Source: CALMFG01 sp963674805
GTDB lineage: Bacteria > Bacillota > Clostridia > Christensenellales > CALMFG01
Direction of reading: 5' to 3'
Assembly: GCA_963674805.2 (NCBI GenBank)
Contig: CAXXNY010000016.1
Location: 682,001 to 746,000 of the forward strand
Length of the DNA: 64,000 bases
Within the stretch, counting starts at the first letter, position 1. Each line of letters opens with the position of its first letter. The notes under the pieces were generated by a model. The model saw nothing but the letters and a program-made list of their open reading frames with translations. It was not told where the DNA came from and made no database searches. Position numbers and translations under genes: made by a program. Of this stretch, positions 51,511-59,161 are shown piece by piece.

Positions 51511-52547
51511 AAAAGGTGGGATTAACACTGGGCAAATTCGCCCCACTACACAAAGGGCATCAATATATGATTGAAACCGCTATTCGAGAGATGGATGAGG
51601 TTATCATTGTCATTTATGATACGGATGTTATTGATATTCCGTTACAGATTCGGGCAGGATGGATTCGGACGTTATACCCAACCGTTACCGTGCTCGAAGC
51701 CTGGGACGGGCCGGAAGGGTATGCGATGAGCCGTGAATATGAGATTCGGGAAGAAGAGTATATCAAGTCCTTGTTGGAGGACAAAAAGGTAACGCACTTT
51801 TATTCCAGCGAACACTACGGCGAACACATGAGCAAAGCGCTGGGCGCGGAAGACCGGCGGGTGGACGGGTCAAGAAGCGCGGTGAGGATTTCGGCGACGG
51901 ATATCAGGGCGGACGCATACCGGTATCGTGACTATATGGACCCAATCGTCTATCGGGATATGATTACAAAAATCGTTTTTGTTGGAGCCATGTCCACCGG
52001 CAAGTCCACATTGACCGAAGCTTTGGCAAAGCGCTACAACACCACTTTTGCCAGTGAATACGGCAGGGACTATTGGGCCAAGTTTCAGGTAGACAGGCGC
52101 ATCACACTCGAAGCGTTTGACGAAATTACGATTGGTCACTTGGCACGGGAAGAAAAAGCCTTTCAGGAATCAAATCGGTATTGTTTTATAGATACCAACG
52201 CGATTACCACATATATGTATGCGCTGGATTATCATGGAAAGGCGCCCGACTTACTGGAAAAAACGGCATCTGAGAACTATATGCGCTACGATCTGTTTTT
52301 TCTCTGTGACGATGATATCCCTTATGACGACACCTGGGACCGTAGCGGAGATCAAAAACGGCATGTGTTTCAAAAGCAGATCATTGCGGATTTGTTGCAG
52401 CGTAGAATTCCGTTTATTGTGCTTCGCGGCAGTTTGGAGGAGCGGATGGCGAAGGTGGTGAAGACACTGGCGCAGTTTACCCGATACAGTAACTTTTTTG
52501 GGGCAGACCCTGTGTCCGTTCTGAGGTGCGATTCCTTAATAAAGTGA
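51507..52547 (+). CDS. nadR: NadR: NMN adenylyltransferase/ribosylnicotinamide kinase
   Basis: A 346-residue bifunctional salvage enzyme. The N-terminal adenylyltransferase shows GLTLGKFAPLHKGHQYMIE (HxGH class) and the SAVRISATDIRADAYRY loop. The C-terminal ribosylnicotinamide kinase has Walker A GAMSTGKSTLTEAL near residue 160 and FIDTNAITTYMYALDYHG near residue 228. No HTH domain is present at the N-terminus, so it is an enzyme only; regulation probably comes from the NrtR-like protein. With PnuC it converts imported nicotinamide riboside to NAD. Confidence 0.93.
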   Translation: MKKVGLTLGKFAPLHKGHQYMIETAIREMDEVIIVIYDTDVIDIPLQIRAGWIRTLYPTVTVLEAWDGPEGYAMSREYEIREEEYIKSLLEDKKVTHFYSSEHYGEHMSKALGAEDRRVDGSRSAVRISATDIRADAYRYRDYMDPIVYRDMITKIVFVGAMSTGKSTLTEALAKRYNTTFASEYGRDYWAKFQVDRRITLEAFDEITIGHLAREEKAFQESNRYCFIDTNAITTYMYALDYHGKAPDLLEKTASENYMRYDLFFLCDDDIPYDDTWDRSGDQKRHVFQKQIIADLLQRRIPFIVLRGSLEERMAKVVKTLAQFTRYSNFFGADPVSVLRCDSLIK

Positions 52548-52551
52548 TGAG

Positions 52552-52790
52552 CGAAGCAGCATAAACACCGAAGAACGTCTGGCCATAAGTTTATCCTTCG
52601 AGATTTTTTGCACCAGAACCCCTCGGGTGAGGTTTGGGCGGTTATCGGGAAAGACTTAAGAGATGGGAACATTTGGGAAACCGTAGAGCTTGATGCATTA
52701 ATGAATAACTCAAATGTTACTAAAATAACAGTTATTGATCCCAAAACTTTAAAGGATACAGTGATATATACTGCTTGGAACGCATATTAG
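52552..52790 (+). pseudogene. C-terminal fragment of an unknown protein
   Basis: An open frame starts right after the nadR stop and runs to a TAG at 52788-52790 with no ATG and no ribosome site (the first possible TTG is at 52608). The peptide (GEVWAVIGKDLRDGNIWETV ... DTVIYTAWNAY) looks like a genuine protein end rather than noise. Its abrupt junction with nadR suggests a deletion or recombination that fused two segments. I cannot name the parent family. Confidence 0.4.
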
Positions 52791-52836
52791 ATTTCAGTAA
52801 GATAAGCATAAGATATCCAGGAAGGAGTGCTAACTA

Positions 52837-53256
52837 ATGAGCAATCAGAAGCTATTTAAAACTGTAGCGGTTTATCAAGGCAAAGAATTTAAATTTCGCC
52901 GAGTGACAAAAGATATTTTCCAATTAAGGTCTAATAATGCTGAAGATAAACGACTGGGGTTTTTAAAAAAATCAGCAGAATCAAAGCATATTTTTGCTTA
53001 TGAAAAAAATGTTCCAAACGAAGAGATAGAATGTGCTTTTCATGAAATAACATATGCCGATTATAAAGATTTTAAATTTCAAGTCAGGGAAATAGATGAA
53101 TCAAATAGTAGGGTCTTGATTGCATCATACGTGATAACAGAGAAAAAAGCGGATAAGCTTGGTTTGCAAAGATTTTGCGAAGAGGGATATCAGAAATGGA
53201 TTCCAAAGAGTGAAGCGCAAAGAATATACAAAGAAAAACACTATATTGAATATTAA
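52837..53256 (+). CDS. Small two-repeat protein, paralog A
   Basis: A 139-residue protein with a good ribosome site (AAGGAG). It is built of two similar units, VAVYQGKEFKFRRVTKD and ITYADYKDFKFQVREID, and ends in GYQKWIPKSEAQRIYKEKHYIEY. The protein encoded at 53476-53892 has the same plan and the same kind of ending. Base composition is far more AT-rich than in nadR. Paired small paralogs separated by gene fragments resemble orphan immunity genes of polymorphic toxin loci, but I recognise no named family. Confidence 0.6.
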   Translation: MSNQKLFKTVAVYQGKEFKFRRVTKDIFQLRSNNAEDKRLGFLKKSAESKHIFAYEKNVPNEEIECAFHEITYADYKDFKFQVREIDESNSRVLIASYVITEKKADKLGLQRFCEEGYQKWIPKSEAQRIYKEKHYIEY

Positions 53257-53282
53257 TTATCAGTGACTGGTCATGAACTGCC

Positions 53283-53465
53283 TTGGCCGTTTACTGGAAA
53301 CGGATTCATTTCCTCAGAAAAACGGGTGCAATCCCTGAGTGGAAGTGTATAGATACTTCGATTAATGATGGTGCTGAGATGTACAAGATTACACCGGATG
53401 GAGACGAGGTGCTATATGCAACATTTTACAAGGACGAAGGGCAGTTTATTAAAATAATAAAATAG
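53283..53465 (+). pseudogene. Fragment with GAIPEWKC motif (repeat unit B)
   Basis: An open frame without a convincing start, ending at 53465. Its first part (53298-53345 DNA) resembles the 53927-54076 fragment: both encode a TGNGF/AGNGF...SE..TGAI(P/L)EWKC pattern, here shifted by a one-base insertion. The remainder (INDGAEMYKITPDGDEVLYA) has no match in the other copy. It is best explained as remains of a duplicated 3' gene end lying between the two paralogs. Confidence 0.4.
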
Positions 53466-53475
53466 GAGTAGTGAG

Positions 53476-53892
53476 ATGTATAAAGAAGGGAGTTATGCAA
53501 TTTATCAAGGCAAGGAATACCGGATGATTAAAAAAAAGAGTGGTGAAATTGTCTTATTATCATATGATAAATCTGATTTAGATAAAGGGTTCGAGTATGA
53601 TGGTATATCAAAGCATAAATACTCTTTTGGTTTGCCTAAATACAAAAAAAGTATTGAGAAAGACAAGCTAGAACATGTATATAATATTGTATCTTTTGCA
53701 ATATATAAAGGATATAAATTCTTTATTTTAACTCGAAAAGATAATAAAATATTATTATATACACCTGATAGCATTAATGTTCCTTGGAGAGAACTAGGAT
53801 TTACTAATACTGAACGATATGTTTATCAGAAGTGGATAAACAAACGCGAAGCAACCAGGATATTTGAAGAAAAAAAACCTATAAAAATCTAA
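53476..53892 (+). CDS. Small two-repeat protein, paralog B
   Basis: A 138-residue protein, paralog of the 52837-53256 product: YAIYQGKEYRMIKKKSGEI and FAIYKGYKFFILTRKDNKI form two units, and it ends YVYQKWINKREATRIFEEKKPIKI. An AGGAG site lies 8 nt before the ATG. Strongly AT-rich. It begins 10 nt after the preceding fragment, so the array reads gene A, fragment, gene B, fragment. The function is unknown; an immunity-type role is only a guess from the arrangement. Confidence 0.6.
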   Translation: MYKEGSYAIYQGKEYRMIKKKSGEIVLLSYDKSDLDKGFEYDGISKHKYSFGLPKYKKSIEKDKLEHVYNIVSFAIYKGYKFFILTRKDNKILLYTPDSINVPWRELGFTNTERYVYQKWINKREATRIFEEKKPIKI

Positions 53893-53926
53893 AGTAATAC
53901 AAAAAGCAGGGCTAAGCTTTGCCTTT

Positions 53927-54076
53927 ATGTTTGCCGGAAACGGATTCACCTCATCTGAAACAGGGGCAATCCTTGAGTGGAAGTGTACAGCTACTCGACT
54001 TGGTTCTGGTGCAAAAAAATCTAAGAAATGTAGTGGGGATGTATCGAAAATTCGGACAAAATGTCAAGAAAATTAA
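53927..54076 (+). pseudogene. Short ORF or gene fragment with GAILEWKC motif (repeat unit C)
   Basis: A 49-residue frame, MFAGNGFTSSETGAILEWKC, then a Lys/Cys-rich end (KKSKKCSGDVSK), without a ribosome site. It repeats the motif of the 53283-53465 fragment. Probably a gene remnant; a small expressed peptide cannot be ruled out. Confidence 0.4.
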
Positions 54077-54079
54077 ATT

Positions 54080-54181
54080 GACTGCAGTAATGACTGCAGT
54101 AGCGATAAACTTAGAAGGATTTAGATAAACTTAGAAGGACGTGTTTAACACGATTTAGGACTTAGAAGGACTTAGATAAAC
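54080..54181. repeat. Right-end arm-type pair and ACTTAGAAGGA repeats
   Basis: GACTGCAG at 54080-54087 and 54092-54099 has the same 12-nt period as the pair at 49181-49200. It is followed by three or four copies of ACTTAGAAGGA/ACTTAGATAA between 54108 and 54181 and a small GTGTTTAACAC palindrome. The block sits about 105 bp inside the tRNA fragment, mirroring the left end. Confidence 0.65.
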
Positions 54182-54203
54182 CTATATGGACTCGGCTCGT
54201 GGA

Positions 54204-54264
54204 ATTGGAAATCGTGTTTACGGTGAACGCCGTAACGAGGGTTCAAATCCCTTCCTCTCTGCCA
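54204..54264 (+). repeat. attR: displaced 3' half of tRNA-Ser
   Basis: A copy of the tRNA-Ser 3' half from the anticodon loop (ATTGGAAATCG) through the T-arm to GCCA. No matching D-arm or acceptor 5' strand lies before it, so it is not a functional tRNA. Its variable arm (TTACGG...CCGTAA) is well paired but differs from that of the intact gene, consistent with this being the original host end displaced by integration. Confidence 0.85.
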
Positions 54265-54427
54265 GAATTCCGCTAGAAATCGGGCTTTTTCGGTACTTTG
54301 CCGAAGGAGCCTTTTGCGGTATTTAGGGGTTAAAAACGGGCTCCATGTCACAAATATGTCACATGAGAATTGTTAAGAATTAAGTGGGATCGTTTAAGAC
54401 CAATTTAATAATAATTTTACTTTTTAA
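54265..54427. other. Left end of the second element with paired repeats
   Basis: A possible hairpin (CGGTACTTTGCCG, 54290-54302) is followed by ATGTCACA at 54345-54352 and 54356-54363, an 11-nt period. This pair is different in sequence from the GACTGCAA pairs of the first element but similar in spacing, as expected for arm sites of a different integrase. No gene is seen. Confidence 0.5.
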
Positions 54428-55633
54428 TTAGCCTTTTAAGCTTCTTGCGATTTTTTTACCAATATTATTAAAAAGGCTTCTAAGGCAAATCTCAAGTTTG
54501 TGCAATTCGGTTTGTATTCCCAAAAAAGCATCATTAAATTCATGCGTATTTGCTAGCCCCGAATTTATTGCATAAATATGAAAAATATCAACAATTATTG
54601 TGCCTTCACTATCTTTTTGAAGAGGTGTTTCATTTTTAGAATAATGAAGCATATTTCTAAGTTTACGTGCAACGGATCTGTATTTTAATTTGCACAAATC
54701 AATATTGTACTCCTTTAATTTTAAGTTAATAATTGTCTTCTCTTCTTCGTCGATATATTTCAATAAATTTTGCAAACTATCAAATGCTTCATCATATTTT
54801 ATTGCAATCCATTTTGTTAGAAAACATAACCAGCCTATATCTTTTGTGACTTTTGATTGATCTATATGAATTTCAATAATACACGAAGCATAGCTAATAC
54901 TTGTCAATATTAGCAGTATTCTAAAAGCAGTAATCTTGCTTAATGGAAGGTCAGAAAAAATGACAGAACTTTTACAGTCAAAAAGTTCAATTTGAAATGG
55001 CCTGGTCCTGAGAATGTCCATATTTGGAAGTTCGTCGCCTTGTTCAAATTTTAATTTTATTGATTGGGATAGTTTTGTGATTATATATGATATTTCATAC
55101 GCAAATTGTTTTCTTTGTTTTCCGGACCATGTTGTTCTGTTTTCTTCAAAAATATGTTTTGAAGTATAGTCAGTACCTAGAAGTATTTTTTTAGTATCAG
55201 CAATTTTATATATAATCGAAATATCTTTTTTTAGAAAATTAAGAAAATGCCATTTGTCTAGACCAAATTGAAATAGTTGTTTGTAAATAATCTGCATACC
55301 TTTTTCTTTATAGGAGCCCTTTGTGTTATAAAGATGAATATTATGACGAACAACTTTTAGCCTGTTAAAGAAATCTTCGCTGAAATCTTCATAATATTCT
55401 TTGATGGGAACATTGAAGTATTTCAGGAATTTAATAAACTCATATACAAAAACAGACATATCTTGTGAAAACAATGGTGAAATAAGGGATGAATATCCGT
55501 CATATGCTCCATATCTAGGCTTTTTATTCTCGGTTTCATTCGTGAGAAGAAATTGCGTTATAAGCGCAAAATAATATTTTGATTCAAAGAGAATTAAATT
55601 TATTGAATTAAAAAAAATGGTATCTTTGTCCAT
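54428..55633 (-). CDS. HEPN-like orphan protein
   Basis: A 401-residue, mostly helical, strongly AT-rich gene I cannot assign to a family with confidence. Two stretches resemble HEPN RNase motifs (R-x4-6-H): RLKVVRHNIH near residue 92 and RSVARKLRNMLHYSK near residue 324. No transmembrane helix or signal peptide is seen. It lies between the attachment site and the integrase, a common place for defence or abortive-infection cargo. A weak ribosome site precedes the ATG at 55633. Confidence 0.5.
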   Translation of the reverse strand: MDKDTIFFNSINLILFESKYYFALITQFLLTNETENKKPRYGAYDGYSSLISPLFSQDMSVFVYEFIKFLKYFNVPIKEYYEDFSEDFFNRLKVVRHNIHLYNTKGSYKEKGMQIIYKQLFQFGLDKWHFLNFLKKDISIIYKIADTKKILLGTDYTSKHIFEENRTTWSGKQRKQFAYEISYIITKLSQSIKLKFEQGDELPNMDILRTRPFQIELFDCKSSVIFSDLPLSKITAFRILLILTSISYASCIIEIHIDQSKVTKDIGWLCFLTKWIAIKYDEAFDSLQNLLKYIDEEEKTIINLKLKEYNIDLCKLKYRSVARKLRNMLHYSKNETPLQKDSEGTIIVDIFHIYAINSGLANTHEFNDAFLGIQTELHKLEICLRSLFNNIGKKIARSLKG

Positions 55634-55680
55634 AAACAGAGTCTTCTTTGTTTTTACTGAGGTTGTGTATTCCTAAATAT

Positions 55681-56757
55681 TTAATAGAAATATTTTTCCA
55701 ATTTATTAACAGCATTCTTCTTTTGCTCTTCCAACACATGCCCGTAGATATCCGCCGTAATGGATATGCTACTATGACCTAGTATATCAGAAACAGTCTT
55801 TAAAGGCACGCCTTCAAGTATCATCAAAGATGCAGCTGTATGCCTTAAATCATGAAACCGTACAGGGTCCAGGTTATATCTTTTTTGTACTTCTCCAAAA
55901 CGACGTGATAACAACTTCGGGTCAATCAGTGTCCCGTCCTTTCGTGTGATCACAAAATCAGAGCGGTAATACTTATCCCACAGCATCTCTTTGTTCTTCC
56001 GTTGCCAGTCTTTCTGCTCTTTTAAGATTTTCGCAATAGGTGCGGAGATGGGAACGATTCTCGTCTTTCCACTCTTTGGTGGTCTTAAACCGTCATAGGA
56101 CATATTGTTCCGGATGATTAGATTCCCGTTTTTAATGTCACTCCATTGTAAGCCTAGGATCTCTCCGCGCCTAAGCCCAGCGAATACCGCCAGGCATACC
56201 GCCGGGTATAGATAATCGCCCTCAAAGGCTTTTAGGTATTTAGATAAGTCATCCGGATGAATGAAGGAGGACTTGCTTTCTTTGCTCTTTTTCGGCGTCT
56301 CCACCAGATTGAAGATATTCCGTGTAATCAGCTTTTGCTTCTCAGCCTGTTTGAACGCCCGGGATAAGGTTCTATGTATATATAGTAAGGAAGTACCGTT
56401 TAATGTTTGACTGAGTTCCTTATAGGCATTTTCAATATCCATCGGCATCAATCGCTGCAGCTGCTTGGATCCGATGTATCTGTTGATATGGTTGATGTTA
56501 ATCCGGTAACTCTTTGCCGTGCTTGGCGAAACAGTAGAAGCATATCCGTCTATCCATTGATTTAAATATTCCTCGACCCGCATACTCGTAGGTGCGGTAT
56601 AGAAGCCTTCCCGCATATCATTCTCAAGCTTCACCATAAAGTCCTTGGCTAGTGTCTGCCGGTCAAAGGTTTTGGAGACCTGTTTCTCGTTCTCATCCCA
56701 CCATCTCACCCGCCACCGGTATCCGTTCTTTGTTTTGTACTTGAGTATGGTTGCCAT
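55681..56757 (-). CDS. int: Tyrosine recombinase (phage/ICE integrase)
   Basis: A 358-residue integrase with the three usual parts: a small N-terminal arm-binding beta domain (ILKYKTKNGYRWRVRWWDE), a SAM-like core-binding helix domain (about 60-150), and a catalytic domain with Arg in GLRRGEILGLQW near residue 195, Lys in the GKTRIVP turn, HDLRHTAAS near residue 306 and LGHSSISITADIYGH with the nucleophile Tyr near residue 340. The complete active site is present. It points toward the tRNA fragment, as integrases next to their att site often do. Confidence 0.95.
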   Translation of the reverse strand: MATILKYKTKNGYRWRVRWWDENEKQVSKTFDRQTLAKDFMVKLENDMREGFYTAPTSMRVEEYLNQWIDGYASTVSPSTAKSYRININHINRYIGSKQLQRLMPMDIENAYKELSQTLNGTSLLYIHRTLSRAFKQAEKQKLITRNIFNLVETPKKSKESKSSFIHPDDLSKYLKAFEGDYLYPAVCLAVFAGLRRGEILGLQWSDIKNGNLIIRNNMSYDGLRPPKSGKTRIVPISAPIAKILKEQKDWQRKNKEMLWDKYYRSDFVITRKDGTLIDPKLLSRRFGEVQKRYNLDPVRFHDLRHTAASLMILEGVPLKTVSDILGHSSISITADIYGHVLEEQKKNAVNKLEKYFY

Positions 56758-56836
56758 GTTTTCGACCTCTTTTCATCGAATTCGTCTCATCTTTTGTGCT
56801 TTTTATTGTGCGTTTGGTTTAGTCGTAGTATAGTCC

Positions 56837-56882
56837 ATATGTTCTCGTATTTCAATAGAAAGCAGAACATATATTCTCATAT
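56837..56882. promoter_or_regulatory. Candidate operator between int and xis
   Basis: ATATGTTCTCGTAT (56837-56850) and ATATATTCTCATAT (56869-56882) are direct repeats with the consensus ATATRTTCTCRTAT, spaced 32 bp or about three helical turns. ATATGTTCT (56837-56845) and AGAACATAT (56864-56872) also form a perfect inverted repeat. A regulator binding here could control divergent int and xis. Confidence 0.55.
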
Positions 56883-56904
56883 ATTAATCAAAGGGGGTTA
56901 ATTT

Positions 56905-57213
56905 ATGGACAAAGTCCTATACATCAAAGAGGTCTGTGAAAAGATGAATGTGAAACCAGGATACCTATATAAGCTAATTAATACCGGTGAGATTAAGAGT
57001 TTTAAGATGGGTAAGAAACGCGCTTTTATGCAATCATCCATAGACAAGTATCTGATCAATAAATCAGGGATTAAAGAAGAAAAGATCATCCCGCTGACAC
57101 CTAAAGATGCAATGGCGACCGGATTAGGTTCCTTTGACTGGAATAAGTTCGGCTATGACCAGCTGTGTCTGGTATGGTCCTTAATCGGCAGGCTGGAGGG
57201 GGAGCATGAGTAA
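56905..57213 (+). CDS. Excisionase-like helix-turn-helix protein
   Basis: A 102-residue protein with an N-terminal MerR/excisionase-type winged helix: VLYIKEVCEKMNVKPGYLYKLINTGEIKSFKMGKKRAF (here split: HTH near residues 6-25, wing near 28-40). The C-terminal 45 residues have no family. Together with the integrase on the opposite strand it should control direction of recombination. GGGGG ribosome site upstream. It overlaps the next gene by 8 nt. Confidence 0.75.
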   Translation: MDKVLYIKEVCEKMNVKPGYLYKLINTGEIKSFKMGKKRAFMQSSIDKYLINKSGIKEEKIIPLTPKDAMATGLGSFDWNKFGYDQLCLVWSLIGRLEGEHE

Positions 57214-57907
57214 GGATATTCAACTTTACTGCGGTGAATGCTTAGATATCATGGATACGCTCATTAAAGAAGAGATTAAGGTTGACTGTCTGATCACCGA
57301 CCCGCCTTATGGCATGTCATATAAAAGCCCGAGTGAACGATATGGATATATCCATAATGATAATAACTTAGACTGGTTAGAACCATTCGCAAGAAAAGCC
57401 TATGATTTACTTTCTCCCAATGCTCACGGCTATGTCTTCTGCTCCCATCATCATGTAGAGGTATTTAAAACAGTATTATCAAATGTATTTGACTACAAGA
57501 ACATCTTAATCTGGGAGAAGAACACGATTGGGTTAAATGACTTCATCACGAACTATGGTCCCAAGTATGAAATGATCATCTATTTTAACAAAGGGAAAAG
57601 ACCATTGAACGGAAATCGAGAGCCTAATATCTTTAAATTCATTAAACCGAAGAATGAACTGCACCCGACACAAAAACCAGTGGATTTGATTGAATACCTG
57701 ATATCCAAGAGTACCCATAAGGGAGAACTCATCTTAGACCCGTTTATGGGCAGCGGCACCACCGGGGTTGCAGCGAAACGGTTACATCGTCGGTTTATCG
57801 GGATTGAGATAGATCAGGCTTACTTCAGCATTGCAAAAAACCGGATCGAAGAACCAATCAACTTAGAGATTAATACGACTGAAGGAGGACAGTTAAAGTT
57901 TGGGTAA
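57206..57907 (+). CDS. Orphan DNA methyltransferase (N4-cytosine/N6-adenine, beta type)
   Basis: A 233-residue SAM-dependent DNA methyltransferase. The catalytic motif IV DPPYGMSY is near the N-terminus (about residue 32), and the SAM-binding motif I LDPFMGSGTTGVAAKR is near residue 190; this order marks the beta class. HPTQKPVDLIEYLI before motif I is typical. The target-recognition region between is short. No restriction enzyme gene lies nearby, so it is solitary; in mobile elements such enzymes often protect the DNA from host restriction or act in regulation. Confidence 0.92.
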   Translation: MSKDIQLYCGECLDIMDTLIKEEIKVDCLITDPPYGMSYKSPSERYGYIHNDNNLDWLEPFARKAYDLLSPNAHGYVFCSHHHVEVFKTVLSNVFDYKNILIWEKNTIGLNDFITNYGPKYEMIIYFNKGKRPLNGNREPNIFKFIKPKNELHPTQKPVDLIEYLISKSTHKGELILDPFMGSGTTGVAAKRLHRRFIGIEIDQAYFSIAKNRIEEPINLEINTTEGGQLKFG

Positions 57908-57957
57908 TCCCAAGCTTTATCGTCCTCGTAATAGGTATTAACTAACCAACCATATAT

Positions 57958-58653
57958 ATGATTAAAACAAAGACGATAATTTCAGGGGAGATGCTGGAGT
58001 GTGAGGTGTATCCGGTATGGGAAAGAGACGCAAAGCGGGAAAAGAAACAAAAACTGACCAGTATCGCTCAGCAGAGAGTGAATCACAGGAATACAGTCAA
58101 ACGGGTGATCCGGTTAATCAACACCAACTTCACCAAGAGAGATATCTGGATGACACTGACCTACAAAACAAAGCAAACTGAGGAACAGGCGAAGAGGGAT
58201 ATCCAAAACTTTATTCGAAGATTGAAGAGACGGGTAGATAACCTTAAGTATATCTATGTTACTGAGCTGGGGGAGAAGCGCATCCATCACCATATTATCT
58301 TAAACGTTGAAGACCGAGATATGGCTGAAGGGTTATGGACACTGGGACGAACCAATGCCAGACGCTTACAACCGGATGACTATGGGTTAGAAGGGTTAGC
58401 AAGATACATTACCAAAGAAAAGAGCACAGCAGATAAAAGATATACCTGCAGTCGGAACTTAGACAAGCCCATTGTCTGTGAAGACAAGAGTATGTTCAAC
58501 AGACGAGATACGGATAAAATTGTCCGAAACGAAAACAGGGCAAGAGAGCTATTTGAAAGGATGTACCCGGGATATGTGTTTAGGGATTTAACCATCTCAG
58601 AGTCTGTATTCATATCCGGATGGTATATCTATGTACGGTTACAAAAGTTATAA
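57958..58653 (+). CDS. rep: HUH-type replication initiator (Rep, ORF2/G2P-like)
   Basis: A 231-residue protein with the HUH endonuclease motif set: motif I around IWMTLTYKT near residue 64, the HUH triad as KRIHHHIILN near residue 110, and the single-tyrosine motif III GLARYITKEK near residue 145 with Tyr and Lys in the expected spacing. This matches the Rep_ORF2/G2P-type initiators of small phages and plasmids that nick DNA for rolling-circle replication. It implies that the element can replicate after excision, or is derived from a filamentous-phage or plasmid-like entity. The start at 57958 has only a weak ribosome site. Confidence 0.8.
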   Translation: MIKTKTIISGEMLECEVYPVWERDAKREKKQKLTSIAQQRVNHRNTVKRVIRLINTNFTKRDIWMTLTYKTKQTEEQAKRDIQNFIRRLKRRVDNLKYIYVTELGEKRIHHHIILNVEDRDMAEGLWTLGRTNARRLQPDDYGLEGLARYITKEKSTADKRYTCSRNLDKPIVCEDKSMFNRRDTDKIVRNENRARELFERMYPGYVFRDLTISESVFISGWYIYVRLQKL

Positions 58654-58669
58654 AGGGGAGATAAGAAAA

Positions 58670-59161
58670 ATGGTTAAAGAATTTTTAGACAGTGTGGCAA
58701 CAGTCATGAAAACCTGCAATGCTCTGCCGGAAAAGCGAGCGGCATATGAAGCCAAGAAGGTGAAGCCAAAAGAAGAACCGGATTACAAGCATTGGTTAAA
58801 GTGTAGGCGCTCCGCATGTAGACTCTGTAAGCTGACTGAAGAATATCGCATCGCAGCTAAAGCGATTGCAGAAGCAACGGATAGATTCCTTGAGATTATT
58901 GAAGGGTTAAACCCAATAGAAGCCTTCGTTTTAATTGAGCGTTACGGCATGTTGAAGACCTGGGATGAGATCGCTGATGAAATCAATTACTCCAGAGCAC
59001 AGGTATTTCGGATCCATAATCGGGCGGTCCAATGGATAGAGGAGCGAAACACAAATGAGGAATTGAAACCGGTGAAGATAGAAGCGTTTATAAATAACGA
59101 CGTGGCGGCGTGTCCGATTGGCTTACATGAAACAGACCAACTAACCGATAAAATGAGATAA
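58670..59161 (+). CDS. Sigma-70 region 4-like/RinA-type phage regulator
   Basis: I start at the ATG 58670 (MVKEFLDSV), which has AAGGGGAG upstream; the open frame extends back into rep. The 163 residues include a charged N-terminal half with a paired-Cys stretch CRRSACRLCK, then a C-terminal HTH segment LIERYGMLKTWDEIADEINYSRAQVFRIHNRAVQWIEE (given in part; region about 85-125). This is the pattern of DUF1492/RinA-like activators that turn on late genes of phages and satellites. It is the last identifiable gene of the second element. Confidence 0.7.
   Translation: MVKEFLDSVATVMKTCNALPEKRAAYEAKKVKPKEEPDYKHWLKCRRSACRLCKLTEEYRIAAKAIAEATDRFLEIIEGLNPIEAFVLIERYGMLKTWDEIADEINYSRAQVFRIHNRAVQWIEERNTNEELKPVKIEAFINNDVAACPIGLHETDQLTDKMR

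Noticed and set aside
54190..54264. Second functional tRNA-Ser
   Set aside because: No acceptor 5' strand or D-arm precedes the anticodon loop; the anticodon stem is broken. It is an att remnant.
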